DNA from: Asanoa ferruginea
Lineage (GTDB): Bacteria > Actinomycetota > Actinomycetes > Mycobacteriales > Micromonosporaceae
Assembly: GCF_003387075.1 (NCBI RefSeq)
Contig: NZ_QUMQ01000001.1
Coordinates: forward strand, 1,116,001 to 1,180,000
Reading direction: 5' to 3'
DNA length: 64,000 bases
Part shown: piece by piece, positions 1 through 9,551 of the stretch
Position numbering within the stretch: position 1 is the first letter of the stretch
Layout of the letters: each line of letters starts with the position of its first letter
Translations under genes and position numbers: made by a program
The notes under the pieces: generated by a model
What the model was told of the DNA's origin: nothing
What the model saw: the letters and a program-made list of their open reading frames with translations, nothing else
Database searches by the model: none

Positions 1-741
1 GCCGGCCAGCCGGGGTACGCCCAGCCGTACCCGGTGGGCACGGGTGCCTATCCCGCCGCGCCGCCCGCGGTGCGACCGATGTCGATCGATGACGTCGTCA
101 TCAAGACCGTCGCTCTCCTCGCGATCGTCGGCGTCGCCGGCGCCGTCGCGTGGAACGTGGTCCCGATTTCCTCCACCCGTCCCATCGCGATCGCCGCCGC
201 GCTGGTCGGCCTGGTCCTCGGCCTGGTCATCTCGTTCATGCGGATGGCCAACCCGGCCCTGATCGTCACCTACGCGCTCGTCGAAGGCGTCTTCGTCGGG
301 TTGATCAGCAAGTCCTACCAGGTGATCGCCGGCTACCACGGCATCGTCCTCCAGGCCGTGACCGCCACCTTCGGCGTCTTCTTCCTGATGGCGATCCTCT
401 ACAAGACCAAGGTCATCCGGGCCACGCCGCGGTTCATCCGGTTCATGGTGGCGGCCCTGGCCGGCGTCGTCGCCGTCATCCTGATCAACCTGGTGCTGTC
501 GCTGTTCGGCTTCGACACCGGCCTGCGCGACAACGGCGCGCTGGGCATCGGCTTCAGCCTCGTCTGCATCGTGATCGCGTCGCTGAGCTTCGTGCTCAGC
601 TTCCACGAGGTCGAAGAGGGCGTCCGGATGGGCCTGCCCGAGCGCTACTCCTGGGTCGCCGCGTTCGGCATCCTGGTCAGCCTGATCTGGCTCTACCTCG
701 AGGTGCTGCGCCTGCTCAGCTTCCTACAGGGCGACGACTGA
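1..741 (+). CDS. Bax inhibitor-1/YccA family membrane protein (5'-truncated)
   Basis: The reading frame is open from the first base (AGQPGYAQPYPVGTGAY...), so the N-terminus lies outside the window; a GTG at 34 is unlikely to be the true start. The visible part has a Gln/Pro/Tyr-rich cytoplasmic lead, then about seven hydrophobic segments, and ends LLSFLQGDD. It is clearly homologous to the next gene (shared MSIDDVVIKTVALL / MTIDDVVIRTVALL, and RATPRFIRFMV / RATPRFTRFVI). These are Bax-inhibitor-1/YccA family integral membrane proteins, a family linked to calcium leak and membrane stress; the bacterial role is poorly defined. It is followed by a clear hairpin terminator, so it is transcribed separately from its paralogue. 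Confidence 0.9.
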   Translation, partial: AGQPGYAQPYPVGTGAYPAAPPAVRPMSIDDVVIKTVALLAIVGVAGAVAWNVVPISSTRPIAIAAALVGLVLGLVISFMRMANPALIVTYALVEGVFVGLISKSYQVIAGYHGIVLQAVTATFGVFFLMAILYKTKVIRATPRFIRFMVAALAGVVAVILINLVLSLFGFDTGLRDNGALGIGFSLVCIVIASLSFVLSFHEVEEGVRMGLPERYSWVAAFGILVSLIWLYLEVLRLLSFLQGDD

Positions 742-759
742 TCCGAGATCGACCGGAAT

Positions 760-798
760 GCGCCCCCGCGTCTCACGACGTCGGGGGCGCACTCTTTT
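760..798 (+). terminator. Rho-independent terminator
   Basis: A perfect 9-bp GC stem (GCGCCCCCG at 760-768 with CGGGGGCGC at 782-790) is followed by ACTCTTTT. It lies directly downstream of the first Bax-inhibitor gene. Confidence 0.85.
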
Positions 799-847
799 GG
801 TCTTGGGCTAGCAGGGTCCCGGGTTAAAGTCGATCCGGGGGTACGCG

Positions 848-1609
848 ATGCGAAGTTCGAACCCGGTCCTCACCCAGCTCGACAACACCGCCCGGACCGA
901 GCGCCAGGTGCTCGGCCAGGCACCGGCCAACCAGGCGATGACCATCGACGACGTGGTCATCCGCACGGTCGCGCTGCTGCTGCTGACCACCGCCGTTGCC
1001 GCCGTCTCCTGGTTCACCATCCACGGCGGTGCGGCACTGCGCTTCGGCATCATCGGCGGCTCGATCGGCGGCCTCGTCCTCGTGCTGGTGATCAGCTTCA
1101 AGCGGATCACCAATCCGTGGGTGATCAGCCTCTACGCGATCCTCCAGGGCGTGCTGCTCGGCGTGGCCAGCCGCGGTTTCGAGGAGCTCTATCCCGGCAT
1201 CGTGATCCAGGCGGTGATCGGCACGCTCGGGGTGTTCCTCGGCATGGCGGTGCTCTACCGGCTGCGGATCATCCGGGCCACCCCGCGGTTCACCCGCTTC
1301 GTGATCGGCGCGTTGATCGGCGTGGTCGTCCTCGGCTTCGCCAACCTGATCGTGTTCTGGGTCAGCGGCCGGCAGGGGCTCGAGGTCTACACCCAGACCG
1401 GCCACGTGAGCTGGGTGCCCTATGTGTTCGCCATCGTCTGCATCGGCGTCGGCGCGCTGACCTTCATCCTCGACTTCGCCGCCGTCGAGCAGGGCATCCG
1501 CTACGGCCTGCCGCGCCGCTACGCCTGGTATTGCGCGTTCGGCATGCTGGTCGGCCTGATCTACCTCTACTGGCAGATCCTCCGCCTGCTCAGCTACATC
1601 CGGCGCTAG
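848..1609 (+). CDS. Bax inhibitor-1/YccA family membrane protein
   Basis: 253 aa integral membrane protein, full length. The N-terminus (MRSSNPVLTQLDN) is typical of actinobacterial members, followed by MTIDDVVIRTVALLLL and about seven membrane segments, ending LRLLSYIRR. The conserved central stretch RIIRATPRFTRFVIG is shared with the preceding paralogue, so the pair is a tandem duplication. The ATG at 848 was chosen because this N-terminus aligns with the family. The physiological role in bacteria is not established. Confidence 0.92.
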   Translation: MRSSNPVLTQLDNTARTERQVLGQAPANQAMTIDDVVIRTVALLLLTTAVAAVSWFTIHGGAALRFGIIGGSIGGLVLVLVISFKRITNPWVISLYAILQGVLLGVASRGFEELYPGIVIQAVIGTLGVFLGMAVLYRLRIIRATPRFTRFVIGALIGVVVLGFANLIVFWVSGRQGLEVYTQTGHVSWVPYVFAIVCIGVGALTFILDFAAVEQGIRYGLPRRYAWYCAFGMLVGLIYLYWQILRLLSYIRR

Positions 1610-1618
1610 ATTCTCCGG

Positions 1619-1939
1619 GTGACTGACGAGGATCTCGGGCGGACCGTCGACCTGCTCACCCGGCAGGTTTCGCACTGGGAAGCGCCGCGCTGGGCCGCGC
1701 CCGCGGCGGCCGGCGAGGGCACCCGCGGCGACGCCGTCTACCGCCTGGTGCAGCGCCTCGCCGACCTGGCCGCCGATGTGGAGGGCCGGGTCCGCCAGGA
1801 GGTGCCGCGGCTCGCCAACGACACGGCTCTCCCCGACCAGCTTCGGGTGATGGCCGCCGATCTGATCGCCGCCCACCCCGCGCCGGAGTTGCTGGTGGTC
1901 GCCGCGACCGACGTGGCCGCCGTGCGCACCTTGCTCTAG
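1619..1939 (+). CDS. Small conserved-looking protein of unknown function
   Basis: 106 aa from a GTG start only 9 nt after the preceding stop, so probably co-transcribed with the Bax-inhibitor gene. It is soluble, Ala/Arg/Leu-rich and predicted mainly helical (DAVYRLVQRLADLAADVEGRVRQE...), with no membrane segment or recognised motif. A Trp-rich patch (HWEAPRWAAP) lies near the N-terminus. Third-position G/C is as high as in neighbours, supporting real coding. The stop overlaps the convergent hydrolase stop by 4 nt (CTAG). Function unknown. Confidence 0.7.
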   Translation: MTDEDLGRTVDLLTRQVSHWEAPRWAAPAAAGEGTRGDAVYRLVQRLADLAADVEGRVRQEVPRLANDTALPDQLRVMAADLIAAHPAPELLVVAATDVAAVRTLL

Positions 1940-2769
1940 ACCTTGCGATAGCCGCCGTTCCACCAGGTGGTGACCAGGTCGGCGTAGGTGGACGGGGCCT
2001 CTTCCCAGGCGAAGTGCGCCGCGTCGATCACGTCGAGCTTGCTGTGCGGCAGCCGGTCGTGCAGGAACTCGGCATTCGACGGTGGCACGGCGCTGTCGTC
2101 ACGGCCGGCGATGATCTCCACGGGCGTCGCCAGGCCAGGCAGCTTGTCGCGCAACACCGGCAGATCTTCCGGGTACGCCCGCGCGTAGCTCATCGACTCG
2201 ACGAACCGGTCACCCTCGTACGACGAGAGGTAGTCCTCGCGGATCTCGCCGGGTAGGTCGTACCCCTGGATGGTTCCGAGGGCCGCACTGACGATCTCGC
2301 GCCCGTCGACCTTGCGGTATTCGTCGACGCTCTCGCTGAGCACCCAGTCGCGTAGCGGTCCTTCGAGGGTGATCGGCACGCTGCTCGCCCCGCTGCCGAC
2401 GACCAGGCTGCGCAGCCGGCCCGGATGGTCGGCCGCGGCGAACAGCGCGGTCCCGGTGCCCACGTCGGGGCCGACCACGTGCGGCTGGTCGAGCCCGAAC
2501 TCGTCGGCGACGTGCACGATGAACTCGCCCATCGCGTGCGGCGACATCATCTCGTCGCGGCGCTGCGACATCCCGAATCCAGGCAGGTCGATGGCGACGA
2601 GGTGGGTGTCGGCACTGAGCTGCGGCCACATCTGGTCGAACGCGTAGACGCTCTCCGGCCAGGGACTCAGCAGCAAGGCGTCGGCGTCGCGCGGCGCGCT
2701 CTCCGCATACCGGACGTTGAGCCCGTCGATGGTCCTAAACCGCGGTGTGATCTGTTGGGTTTTGGCCAT
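1936..2769 (-). CDS. Alpha/beta-fold hydrolase (Asp-nucleophile type)
   Basis: 277 aa alpha/beta hydrolase. The oxyanion region (LLLSPWPES), the VAIDLPGFGMS strand and a C-terminal His (DAAHFAWEE) fit the fold. The nucleophile elbow reads HVVGPDVGTGTALF, placing Asp rather than Ser at the nucleophile position, as in epoxide hydrolases and haloalkane dehalogenases; an acid is present around AGRDDSAVPP. Substrate cannot be assigned. The gene is divergent from the PadR regulator, whose palindromic operator sits in the shared 89-bp promoter region, so PadR control of this gene is possible. Confidence 0.88.
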   Translation of the reverse strand: MAKTQQITPRFRTIDGLNVRYAESAPRDADALLLSPWPESVYAFDQMWPQLSADTHLVAIDLPGFGMSQRRDEMMSPHAMGEFIVHVADEFGLDQPHVVGPDVGTGTALFAAADHPGRLRSLVVGSGASSVPITLEGPLRDWVLSESVDEYRKVDGREIVSAALGTIQGYDLPGEIREDYLSSYEGDRFVESMSYARAYPEDLPVLRDKLPGLATPVEIIAGRDDSAVPPSNAEFLHDRLPHSKLDVIDAAHFAWEEAPSTYADLVTTWWNGGYRKV

Positions 2770-2825
2770 TTATCGACTTTACGCGGATATGCCGCAGTCG
2801 CCCAGCGGGCTATGCCGTTCTTGAC

Positions 2826-2848
2826 ACTACCTCGCAATGCGGAGTAGT
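2826..2848. promoter_or_regulatory. Palindromic operator, probable PadR binding site
   Basis: A 23-bp imperfect palindrome with arms ACTAC..CGCA / TGCG..GTAGT lies between the divergent hydrolase and PadR genes. A TTGACA hexamer (2821-2826) and a possible -10 (TAGTTT, 2845-2850) flank and overlap it, so a bound dimer would block the padR promoter. PadR repressors commonly bind such sites at their own promoters; identity of the binder is inferred from position. Confidence 0.65.
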
Positions 2849-2858
2849 TTCCTCCACC

Positions 2859-3191
2859 GTGGACACCACCCAACTGCTCAAGGGGGTGCTCGACCTCGCT
2901 GTGCTGGCCGTGCTCAAGGACGAAGACGGTTACGGCTACGACATCCTGCGCCGGCTGCGCACAGCCGGCCTCGACGAGGTCGGCGACGCCTCCGTCTACG
3001 GCACCTTGCGCCGGCTCTTCCAGGCCGGGCTCCTGACCACCTATGTCGTGCCGAGCGAGGAGGGGCCGCACCGCAAGTACTACGGCCTCAACGCCGCCGG
3101 CCGCGACCAGCTCCACCGCGCCGGCAAGACCTGGCGCACGTTCGCGTCCACGATGGACGGCCTGCTCGACGAACGGGGGGTGGCGGCATGA
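2859..3191 (+). CDS. PadR family transcriptional regulator
   Basis: 110 aa, usual length for a minimal PadR protein. The N-terminal winged helix is evident (MDTTQLLKGVLDLAVLAVLK, then DGYGYDILRRLRTAGLDEV, GDASVYGTLRRLFQAGLL, and the wing GPHRKYYGLNAAGRDQL), followed by a short C-terminal dimerisation helix. No good Shine-Dalgarno precedes the GTG, and a promoter lies close upstream, so the mRNA may be nearly leaderless. Its stop overlaps the next ATG by 4 nt. PadR plus adjacent membrane protein is a frequent pairing in which PadR represses the operon. Confidence 0.93.
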   Translation: MDTTQLLKGVLDLAVLAVLKDEDGYGYDILRRLRTAGLDEVGDASVYGTLRRLFQAGLLTTYVVPSEEGPHRKYYGLNAAGRDQLHRAGKTWRTFASTMDGLLDERGVAA

Positions 3192-4192
3192 CGGTCGCGA
3201 CTGAGCAGGAGGCCTATCTCGACGCGGTCCGGCGGGCGCTGGGCGACCTCGACCCGACGACCCGCGACGAGTTGCTCGAGGACCTGCCCGAGCACCTCGC
3301 CGAGGTGGCCGCCGAGGGCGAGGGTCCGCTGGTCGAGCGGCTCGGCCCGCCCGAGGCCTACGCGGCCGAGCTGCGGGCCGCCGCCGGCATCGCCGAACCG
3401 ACCTCGCCGGCCCGCGGGCTCGACGACCGGGTCGCCACGGCGGTGCGCCGGGTGCGCGGCACGCTCGGCGCCGCCGACCGCAAGGCCGGACCGCTCTTCG
3501 GGTACGGGCGGGCCAGCGAATTCCTGCGGATGCTGCTGCCGGCCTGGTGGGTGCTCCGCGGCTACCTGGTCGCGATGCTGATCACGGTGGCCACCACGGG
3601 CGGCGGCTTCGGCCTGCTGCCCCGGCTCGGCGGCAGCACGCTCGCCGCGGCGCTGCTGCTCATCGTCTGCGTGCTGGCGTCGATCTGGCTCGGCCGGCGC
3701 GAGGGCAACCTGCGGCCGGTGCCCAAGGCCGTGGTCGTCATCGCCGGCGTGCTGCTGTTCTTCTTCGGCCTGGTCGGCTTCGACAAGGCCGACGGCTGGG
3801 ACGGCCGCTGGGACCTCAACCTGCCGCAGAGCGTCTCGAACGACCCTTACGGCTATGTGCAGGACGTCTACGTCTACGACCAGAACGGCAACCCGCTGAC
3901 CGACGTCAGCCTCTTCGACCAGGACGGCAACCCGATCCGGTTGGGCGACCCCTACCGGTGCGGCACGTCCTACGCCTACCAGGTGAACGCCGGGCCGGAC
4001 TATCCCGCCTATCCCTACTGCCCGAACCAGCCGCCCTACCAGATCGCACCGCGCAACGGAGTGGCGTCGACGCCCGACCCCGGCGAGCCGGTCGCGGTCA
4101 CGCCGACACCGACCGAGGTCGACCCGTCGCTCGCGCCGACCGGCACACCGGAGCCCGCTCTGACCACACCGGTGCCCACTCCGACGAACTGA
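3188..4192 (+). CDS. DUF1700/HAAS-like membrane protein
   Basis: 334 aa, starting at the ATG that overlaps the PadR stop (ATGA). Residues 1-60 form a helical domain (YLDAVRRALGDLDPTTRDEL..LEDLPEHLAEVA) like the HAAS/DUF1700 domain regularly encoded beside PadR regulators. Three to four membrane helices follow (about residues 115-205), then an extracytoplasmic, Tyr/Asp/Pro-rich C-terminal half ending in a Thr/Pro-rich tail (PTPTEVDPSLAPTGTPEP). It may be a membrane sensor or effector under PadR control; exact function unknown. Confidence 0.8.
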   Translation: MTVATEQEAYLDAVRRALGDLDPTTRDELLEDLPEHLAEVAAEGEGPLVERLGPPEAYAAELRAAAGIAEPTSPARGLDDRVATAVRRVRGTLGAADRKAGPLFGYGRASEFLRMLLPAWWVLRGYLVAMLITVATTGGGFGLLPRLGGSTLAAALLLIVCVLASIWLGRREGNLRPVPKAVVVIAGVLLFFFGLVGFDKADGWDGRWDLNLPQSVSNDPYGYVQDVYVYDQNGNPLTDVSLFDQDGNPIRLGDPYRCGTSYAYQVNAGPDYPAYPYCPNQPPYQIAPRNGVASTPDPGEPVAVTPTPTEVDPSLAPTGTPEPALTTPVPTPTN

Positions 4193-4368
4193 TCATCGTA
4201 TTCACCGTCATCGACAGCGACGCGGCGTGCACCGAGCGCGAAAATCGAGGTGTATGCCACGTCGTTGTCGTCTTTCGTTCGCCCGTACGGCATGGCAAGG
4301 TTTTGGCACCGCTACCCGCGGACCGCAAGCGGCAGCCGACGATGTCTGACCCGACAGGAGGACGGCCC

Positions 4369-5067
4369 ATGGGTACCAAGGTCACCTACCCGAGTGCCGG
4401 GGGCACCACCGACGGCTATCTCGCCGTGCCGGATGGTGCCGACCGGGGCGCGCCCGGTGTGATCGTGCTCCATGAGTGGTGGGGCCTGGTGCCACACGTC
4501 ACCGGGATCGCCGACCGGTTCGCTGACGCCGGCTTCGTCGCGCTCGCGCCCGACCTCTTCCGCGGCCGCGCGACGACCGAGCGGGAGATCGCCCGCCAGC
4601 TTGTCGCCGACCTGCCGCTGGAGCAGGCCGCCGCCGACATCGCCGGCGCCGCCGAGTTCCTCGCCGGGCGACCCGAGGTGGCCGGCGAGATCGGCGCGGT
4701 CGGGTTCAGCACCGGTGGCAGCCTGGCGCTCTGGGCGCCGACGCTCTCCGAACGGGTGACCGCCGGTGTCGGCTTCTACCCGTCGCTGCCCTGGGAGTCG
4801 CTCAACCCCGACTGGTCCGGCTATGCCGGCAAGCACGCGGTCATCCACTGCAGCGAGGAAGACGGCACCTCCACCGCCGCCGCGGTGCGCGCGGCGGCCG
4901 GCGCGATCGAAGCGGCCGGCGGCACCGTCAAGCTCTACGACTACCCGGGCAGCCGGCACTCGTTCTTCAACGACGACAGTCCGGGCAGCTACGACCGGGT
5001 CGACGCGGTGACCGCGTGGGCCCGCACGATCGAGACCGTGCGGAGGCTCGCGCCCACGGTGGTGTAG
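4369..5067 (+). CDS. Dienelactone hydrolase family protein
   Basis: 232 aa alpha/beta hydrolase of the dienelactone hydrolase family. Evidence: early VIVLHEWWGLVPHV (the HEWWG signature), NFxP-type ALAPDLFRGR, the nucleophile region GAVGFSTGGSLAL (here Ser in place of the usual Cys of GFCxGG), and the C-terminal His in YPGSRHSFFNDDS. Ser at the nucleophile suggests esterase-like activity on small cyclic esters or similar. The ATG at 4369 is preferred over one at 4342 because AGGAGGA (4356-4362) lies 6 nt upstream. It precedes the UDG gene by 9 nt. Confidence 0.9.
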   Translation: MGTKVTYPSAGGTTDGYLAVPDGADRGAPGVIVLHEWWGLVPHVTGIADRFADAGFVALAPDLFRGRATTEREIARQLVADLPLEQAAADIAGAAEFLAGRPEVAGEIGAVGFSTGGSLALWAPTLSERVTAGVGFYPSLPWESLNPDWSGYAGKHAVIHCSEEDGTSTAAAVRAAAGAIEAAGGTVKLYDYPGSRHSFFNDDSPGSYDRVDAVTAWARTIETVRRLAPTVV

Positions 5068-5076
5068 GAACAAACG

Positions 5077-5817
5077 GTGGTGCACACTCCCGCCGAGGTC
5101 GTCGCGCGCGCTGCCGGATCCGCGGATCTGGCGGCGCTCGACGCCGCCGAGGTCGACTGTTTCGCCTGCCCACGGCTGGTCGCCTGGCGGGAAGAGGTCG
5201 CCGTGACCCGGCGGGCGTCGTTCCGCGACCAGGTCTACTGGGGACGGCCGGTGCCCGGCTTCGGCGTCACCGACCCGCGGATCGCGATCCTCGGGCTCGC
5301 GCCGGCGGCGCACGGCGGCAACCGCACCGGGCGGATCTTCACCGGCGACCGCTCCGGCGACGTGCTGTTCGCCGCCCTGCACCGCGCGGGCCTGGCCAAT
5401 CAGCCGACCAGCGTGTCCGCCGACGACGGCCTCGCCCTGCACGACCTGCGGGTGTTCGCGTCGGTTCGGTGCGCGCCGCCCGACAACAAGCCCACCCCGG
5501 TCGAGCGCGACACGTGCGCGCCCTGGCTCTGGCGCGAGCTCGAACTGATAAAACCGACAGTGCGCGTTGTGATCGCGTTGGGCGCGTTCGCGTGGGCAGC
5601 ATGGTGGCCGGCCATGAGCAGGGTCTACGGCGGCAGACCGCCCAGTCCGCGCCCGGCGTTCGGTCATGGGGCACACTGGACGAGCCCGGACGGTGGATAT
5701 CCCCACCTGCTCGGGTGTTATCACGTCAGCCAGCAGAACACCTTCACCGGTCGGCTGACGCCCGCGATGCTCGACGAGGTCTTCGCTCGGGCCAAGGAGT
5801 TGGCCGAGGGGGCATAG
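5077..5817 (+). CDS. Uracil-DNA glycosylase, family 5-like (4Fe-4S type)
   Basis: 246 aa. The motif A region GLAPAAHGGNRTGR and motif B region GCYHVSQQNTFTGRL match family-5 (UDGb) glycosylases, which lack the polar catalytic Asp/Asn in motif A and remove uracil, hypoxanthine and other deaminated bases. Cysteines in DCFACPRLV, SVRCAPPDN and ERDTCAPW supply the expected 4Fe-4S ligands. This fits repair of cytosine deamination in a GC-rich genome. It is followed after 2 nt by the DUF4129 gene, so it may share a transcript with that operon. Confidence 0.92.
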   Translation: MVHTPAEVVARAAGSADLAALDAAEVDCFACPRLVAWREEVAVTRRASFRDQVYWGRPVPGFGVTDPRIAILGLAPAAHGGNRTGRIFTGDRSGDVLFAALHRAGLANQPTSVSADDGLALHDLRVFASVRCAPPDNKPTPVERDTCAPWLWRELELIKPTVRVVIALGAFAWAAWWPAMSRVYGGRPPSPRPAFGHGAHWTSPDGGYPHLLGCYHVSQQNTFTGRLTPAMLDEVFARAKELAEGA

Positions 5818-5819
5818 GC

Positions 5820-6527
5820 ATGGATCTGGCGTCCCTGCGCCGCTGGTGGCCGCTCGCGCTGGTGATCGGCCTGCTCGGCCTCGCCGCGCTGTCCGCCGGC
5901 CACTCGTCGCTCCAGATCGGCCAGGTCGAGTCCGGCACGGCCGCGCCGCCGCCCGCCGCGCAGGAAGACTTCAGCACCCCGGTCACGCCGACGTTCGAGC
6001 CGACGCCCGACGAGGTCGCCGCGGCCGAGCCCGACGAGCTGCCCGGCTGGCTCGCACCGGCGGCCGCGGTGCTCTGCGGCGTGGTCGTGCTCGCCGTCAT
6101 CGTGCTGGTGGTCTGGCTGCTGGTCCGCGACGGGCTGCGCCGGTTGCGCCGCCGCCCGGTCCGCTACACCGAGGAGAGACAGCCCGCGCCCAACGCCGAC
6201 CAGGTGGTCGCCGCCGTCGACGCGGGCCTGACCGATCTCTCCGACACCGACGGTGATCCACGCCGGGCGGTGATCGCGTGCTGGCTGCGGCTGGAGCAGG
6301 CGGCCGCCGCGGCCGGCACACCGCGGCAGGTCGGCGACAGCCCGACCGACCTGGTCGCCCGGCTGCTGGGCGCACACCAGATCAGCGCCGACGTGCTGGC
6401 CGCACTGGCCAACGTCTACCGCGAGGCGCGCTACGCCACCCACTCCGTCGACGACCGGATGCGCAACCAGGCCCGCTCGGCATTGCAGCGGATTCGCACC
6501 GAGCTGACCGCCGAGGTGCCGGTATGA
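5820..6527 (+). CDS. DUF4129 domain membrane protein
   Basis: 235 aa. It has an N-terminal signal-anchor (RRWWPLALVIGLLGLAAL), an extracytoplasmic Pro/Glu-rich segment, a second membrane helix (about residues 75-103) and a cytoplasmic DUF4129 domain at the C-terminus (AVIACWLRLEQAAAAAG...DRMRNQARSALQRIR). DUF4129 usually occurs beside MoxR and DUF58 genes, as here, and may act with them in a membrane-associated maturation or chaperone system. It is the first gene of a run of five genes overlapping by 4 nt. Confidence 0.88.
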   Translation: MDLASLRRWWPLALVIGLLGLAALSAGHSSLQIGQVESGTAAPPPAAQEDFSTPVTPTFEPTPDEVAAAEPDELPGWLAPAAAVLCGVVVLAVIVLVVWLLVRDGLRRLRRRPVRYTEERQPAPNADQVVAAVDAGLTDLSDTDGDPRRAVIACWLRLEQAAAAAGTPRQVGDSPTDLVARLLGAHQISADVLAALANVYREARYATHSVDDRMRNQARSALQRIRTELTAEVPV

Positions 6528-7152
6528 CGCACCCCGCCACCGCCGACTACGACGACGATCTCGACCGGGTCGACGACGAGACGCTGATCGACGACCTCTT
6601 CACGTTCGAGGCCGACGAGGAGCCCGGCCCGCTGGCCGACCGCTCCGGCACCGGGCTGCGCTGGTGGATCAAGGCCGTGTTCGTGGCCGCCGCGCTGGCC
6701 GCGGTCGCCGTGTTCGGCTTGCGGCTGTTCGGCTACACCGTGCCGGCGCCGGCGGTGGTCGGCGTGATCGTCGCGCTGATCGCGCTGCGCCGGGTCACCA
6801 CCTCGCTGGTGCCGCCGCAGCTCACCCGCAACCGCCGGCGGTCTGCCGTGAGCGCCGAAGACGGCACCTACAACTTCACCGACCGCGACGCGCTGCGCAC
6901 GGTGGTCGGCCGCTGGGAACGGCTGCTGCACCGGGCCGGCTCCGACAACGGCTCCGCCCGGGCAGTCCAGCGCACCCTCGCCGACCTGGTCGACGAGCGG
7001 CTCCGGCAGAAGCACGGGCTGACCCGCGCCGGCGACCCGGAGCGGGCCCGCACGCTGCTCGGCGAACAGCTCTGGGCGTTCCTCGCCACCCCGCCCACCC
7101 GCAACCTGGCGCCGCGCGACGCGGCGGCGTACATCCAGTCATTGGAGAGGTT

Positions 7153-7156
<4 letters not shown>
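6524..7156 (+). CDS. Membrane protein of the MoxR/DUF58 operon
   Basis: 210 aa, beginning at the ATGA overlap with the DUF4129 gene. An acidic cytoplasmic N-terminus (DYDDDLDRVDDETLIDDLF) precedes two membrane helices at about residues 45-85 (KAVFVAAALAAVAVFGLRLF, then PAPAVVGVIVALIALR). A soluble C-terminal part ends in DAAAYIQSLERL. No named domain was recognised. Its fixed position between DUF4129 and MoxR suggests a structural partner of that system. Confidence 0.82.
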
Positions 7157-8195
<1,039 letters not shown>

Positions 8196-8199
<4 letters not shown>

Positions 8200-9551
8200 G
8201 CCTGCTCGCGGAGGTCGAGGCTGCGCCGGCTCCAGCGGAGGCGGCGTCAGACGAGCCGCAGTGGGTGCCGACCCGCGCGCTCGGCCGGGCCGTGCTGCTC
8301 ACCGGCCTGCTGCTGATCGCCGGTGTGCTGCTCGGCCGGGTCGATCTGGTGGTGATCGCGGCGCCGTTCGCGATCGGCACCGCCTTCGCCATGCGGCGCC
8401 GTCCGGGCGCGATGCCCAAGGTCCGGCTCGGCACCGACGACAACCACCACGTCGAGGGCGCCGCGCTGACCGCCGGCGTCCAGGTGGTCAACCGCGACAC
8501 CGTCGGCTACGACCTGGTCGTCGTGCGTACCCTCGTCTCGCCCTGGCTCAAGGTCGAGAAGGCCGACCGGCCCCACGTGATCACCGTCGCCCGCGGTGGA
8601 TCCAAGGAGATCGAGCTCGACGGCGAGGCGCAGCGCTGGGGCCGGCACCCGCTCGGCCCGGCCTCGGCCCGGATCACCGCCTGCGACGGGCTGATCGCCG
8701 GCCGGCCGGTGGTCAGCGGCGCCCGCAACGTGCGGGTCTACCCGATGACCGAGCCGTTCGACGCCGACGAGGCGATGCCGAGAGCCGCCGGCCTGGTCGG
8801 TGGCCACCGCTCCCGCCGGCCGGGCGAGGGCGGCGAGCTGGCCGGCGTGCGGATCTTCGGCCCCGGCGACCGGCTGCGCCGGATCGACTGGCGGGTCTCG
8901 CTGCGCACCGAGCGGCTGCACGTCGCCGCCACCCTCTCCGACCGTGACGCCGAGGTCGTGCTGCTGCTCGACGTGCTCAACGAGGCCGGCCGCTCCGGCG
9001 GGGTCAACGGCTCCGCCTCGGTGATCGACACGACGGTCCGGTCGGCCGCCGCGATCGCCGAGCACTACCTGCACCGCGGCGACCGGGTCTCGCTGCTCGA
9101 ATACGGCCCGATCGCGCGCCGGCTCCGCCCGGCCACCGGCCGCCGCCAATACCTGACGGTGCTGGAGTGGCTGCTCGACGTGAAGGTCTACCCGGCCGAC
9201 TTCCAGCCCTATGACACCGTGTTCGGCTCGCAGGTGCTCTCGCACAACGCGCTGGTCGTGGTGCTCACCCCGCTGATCGACACCCGCTCGGCGGAGATGC
9301 TGGCCCAGCTCTCCCGCTCCGGCCGCTACGTGGTGGCCGTCGACACCCTGCCCGACCAGGCCGCACCGCCGGTCCGGAGCCCGTGGACCGAGATCGCCAC
9401 CCGGATCTGGCGGCTCGAACGCGACAACATGATCGGCCAGCTCCGCGAGCACGGCGTGCCGGTGGTGTCCTGGGCCGGCGCCGGCAGCCTCGACGCCGTC
9501 CTGCGCGACGTCGCCCGGCTGGCCTCGGGCCCGAAGGCGGTGGGTCGATGA
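8196..9551 (+). CDS. DUF58 domain-containing protein (vWA-like)
   Basis: 451 aa. It has a cytoplasmic N-terminus, two membrane helices at about residues 30-70, then a beta-rich region, the DUF58 signature (GVRIFGPGDRLRRIDWRVSL) and a vWA-like segment (AEVVLLLDVLNEAG). It partners the MoxR ATPase encoded immediately upstream; both probably interact with DUF4129 in the membrane. The overlapping start and the shared operon support a single complex. The substrate of the complex is unknown. Confidence 0.92.
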
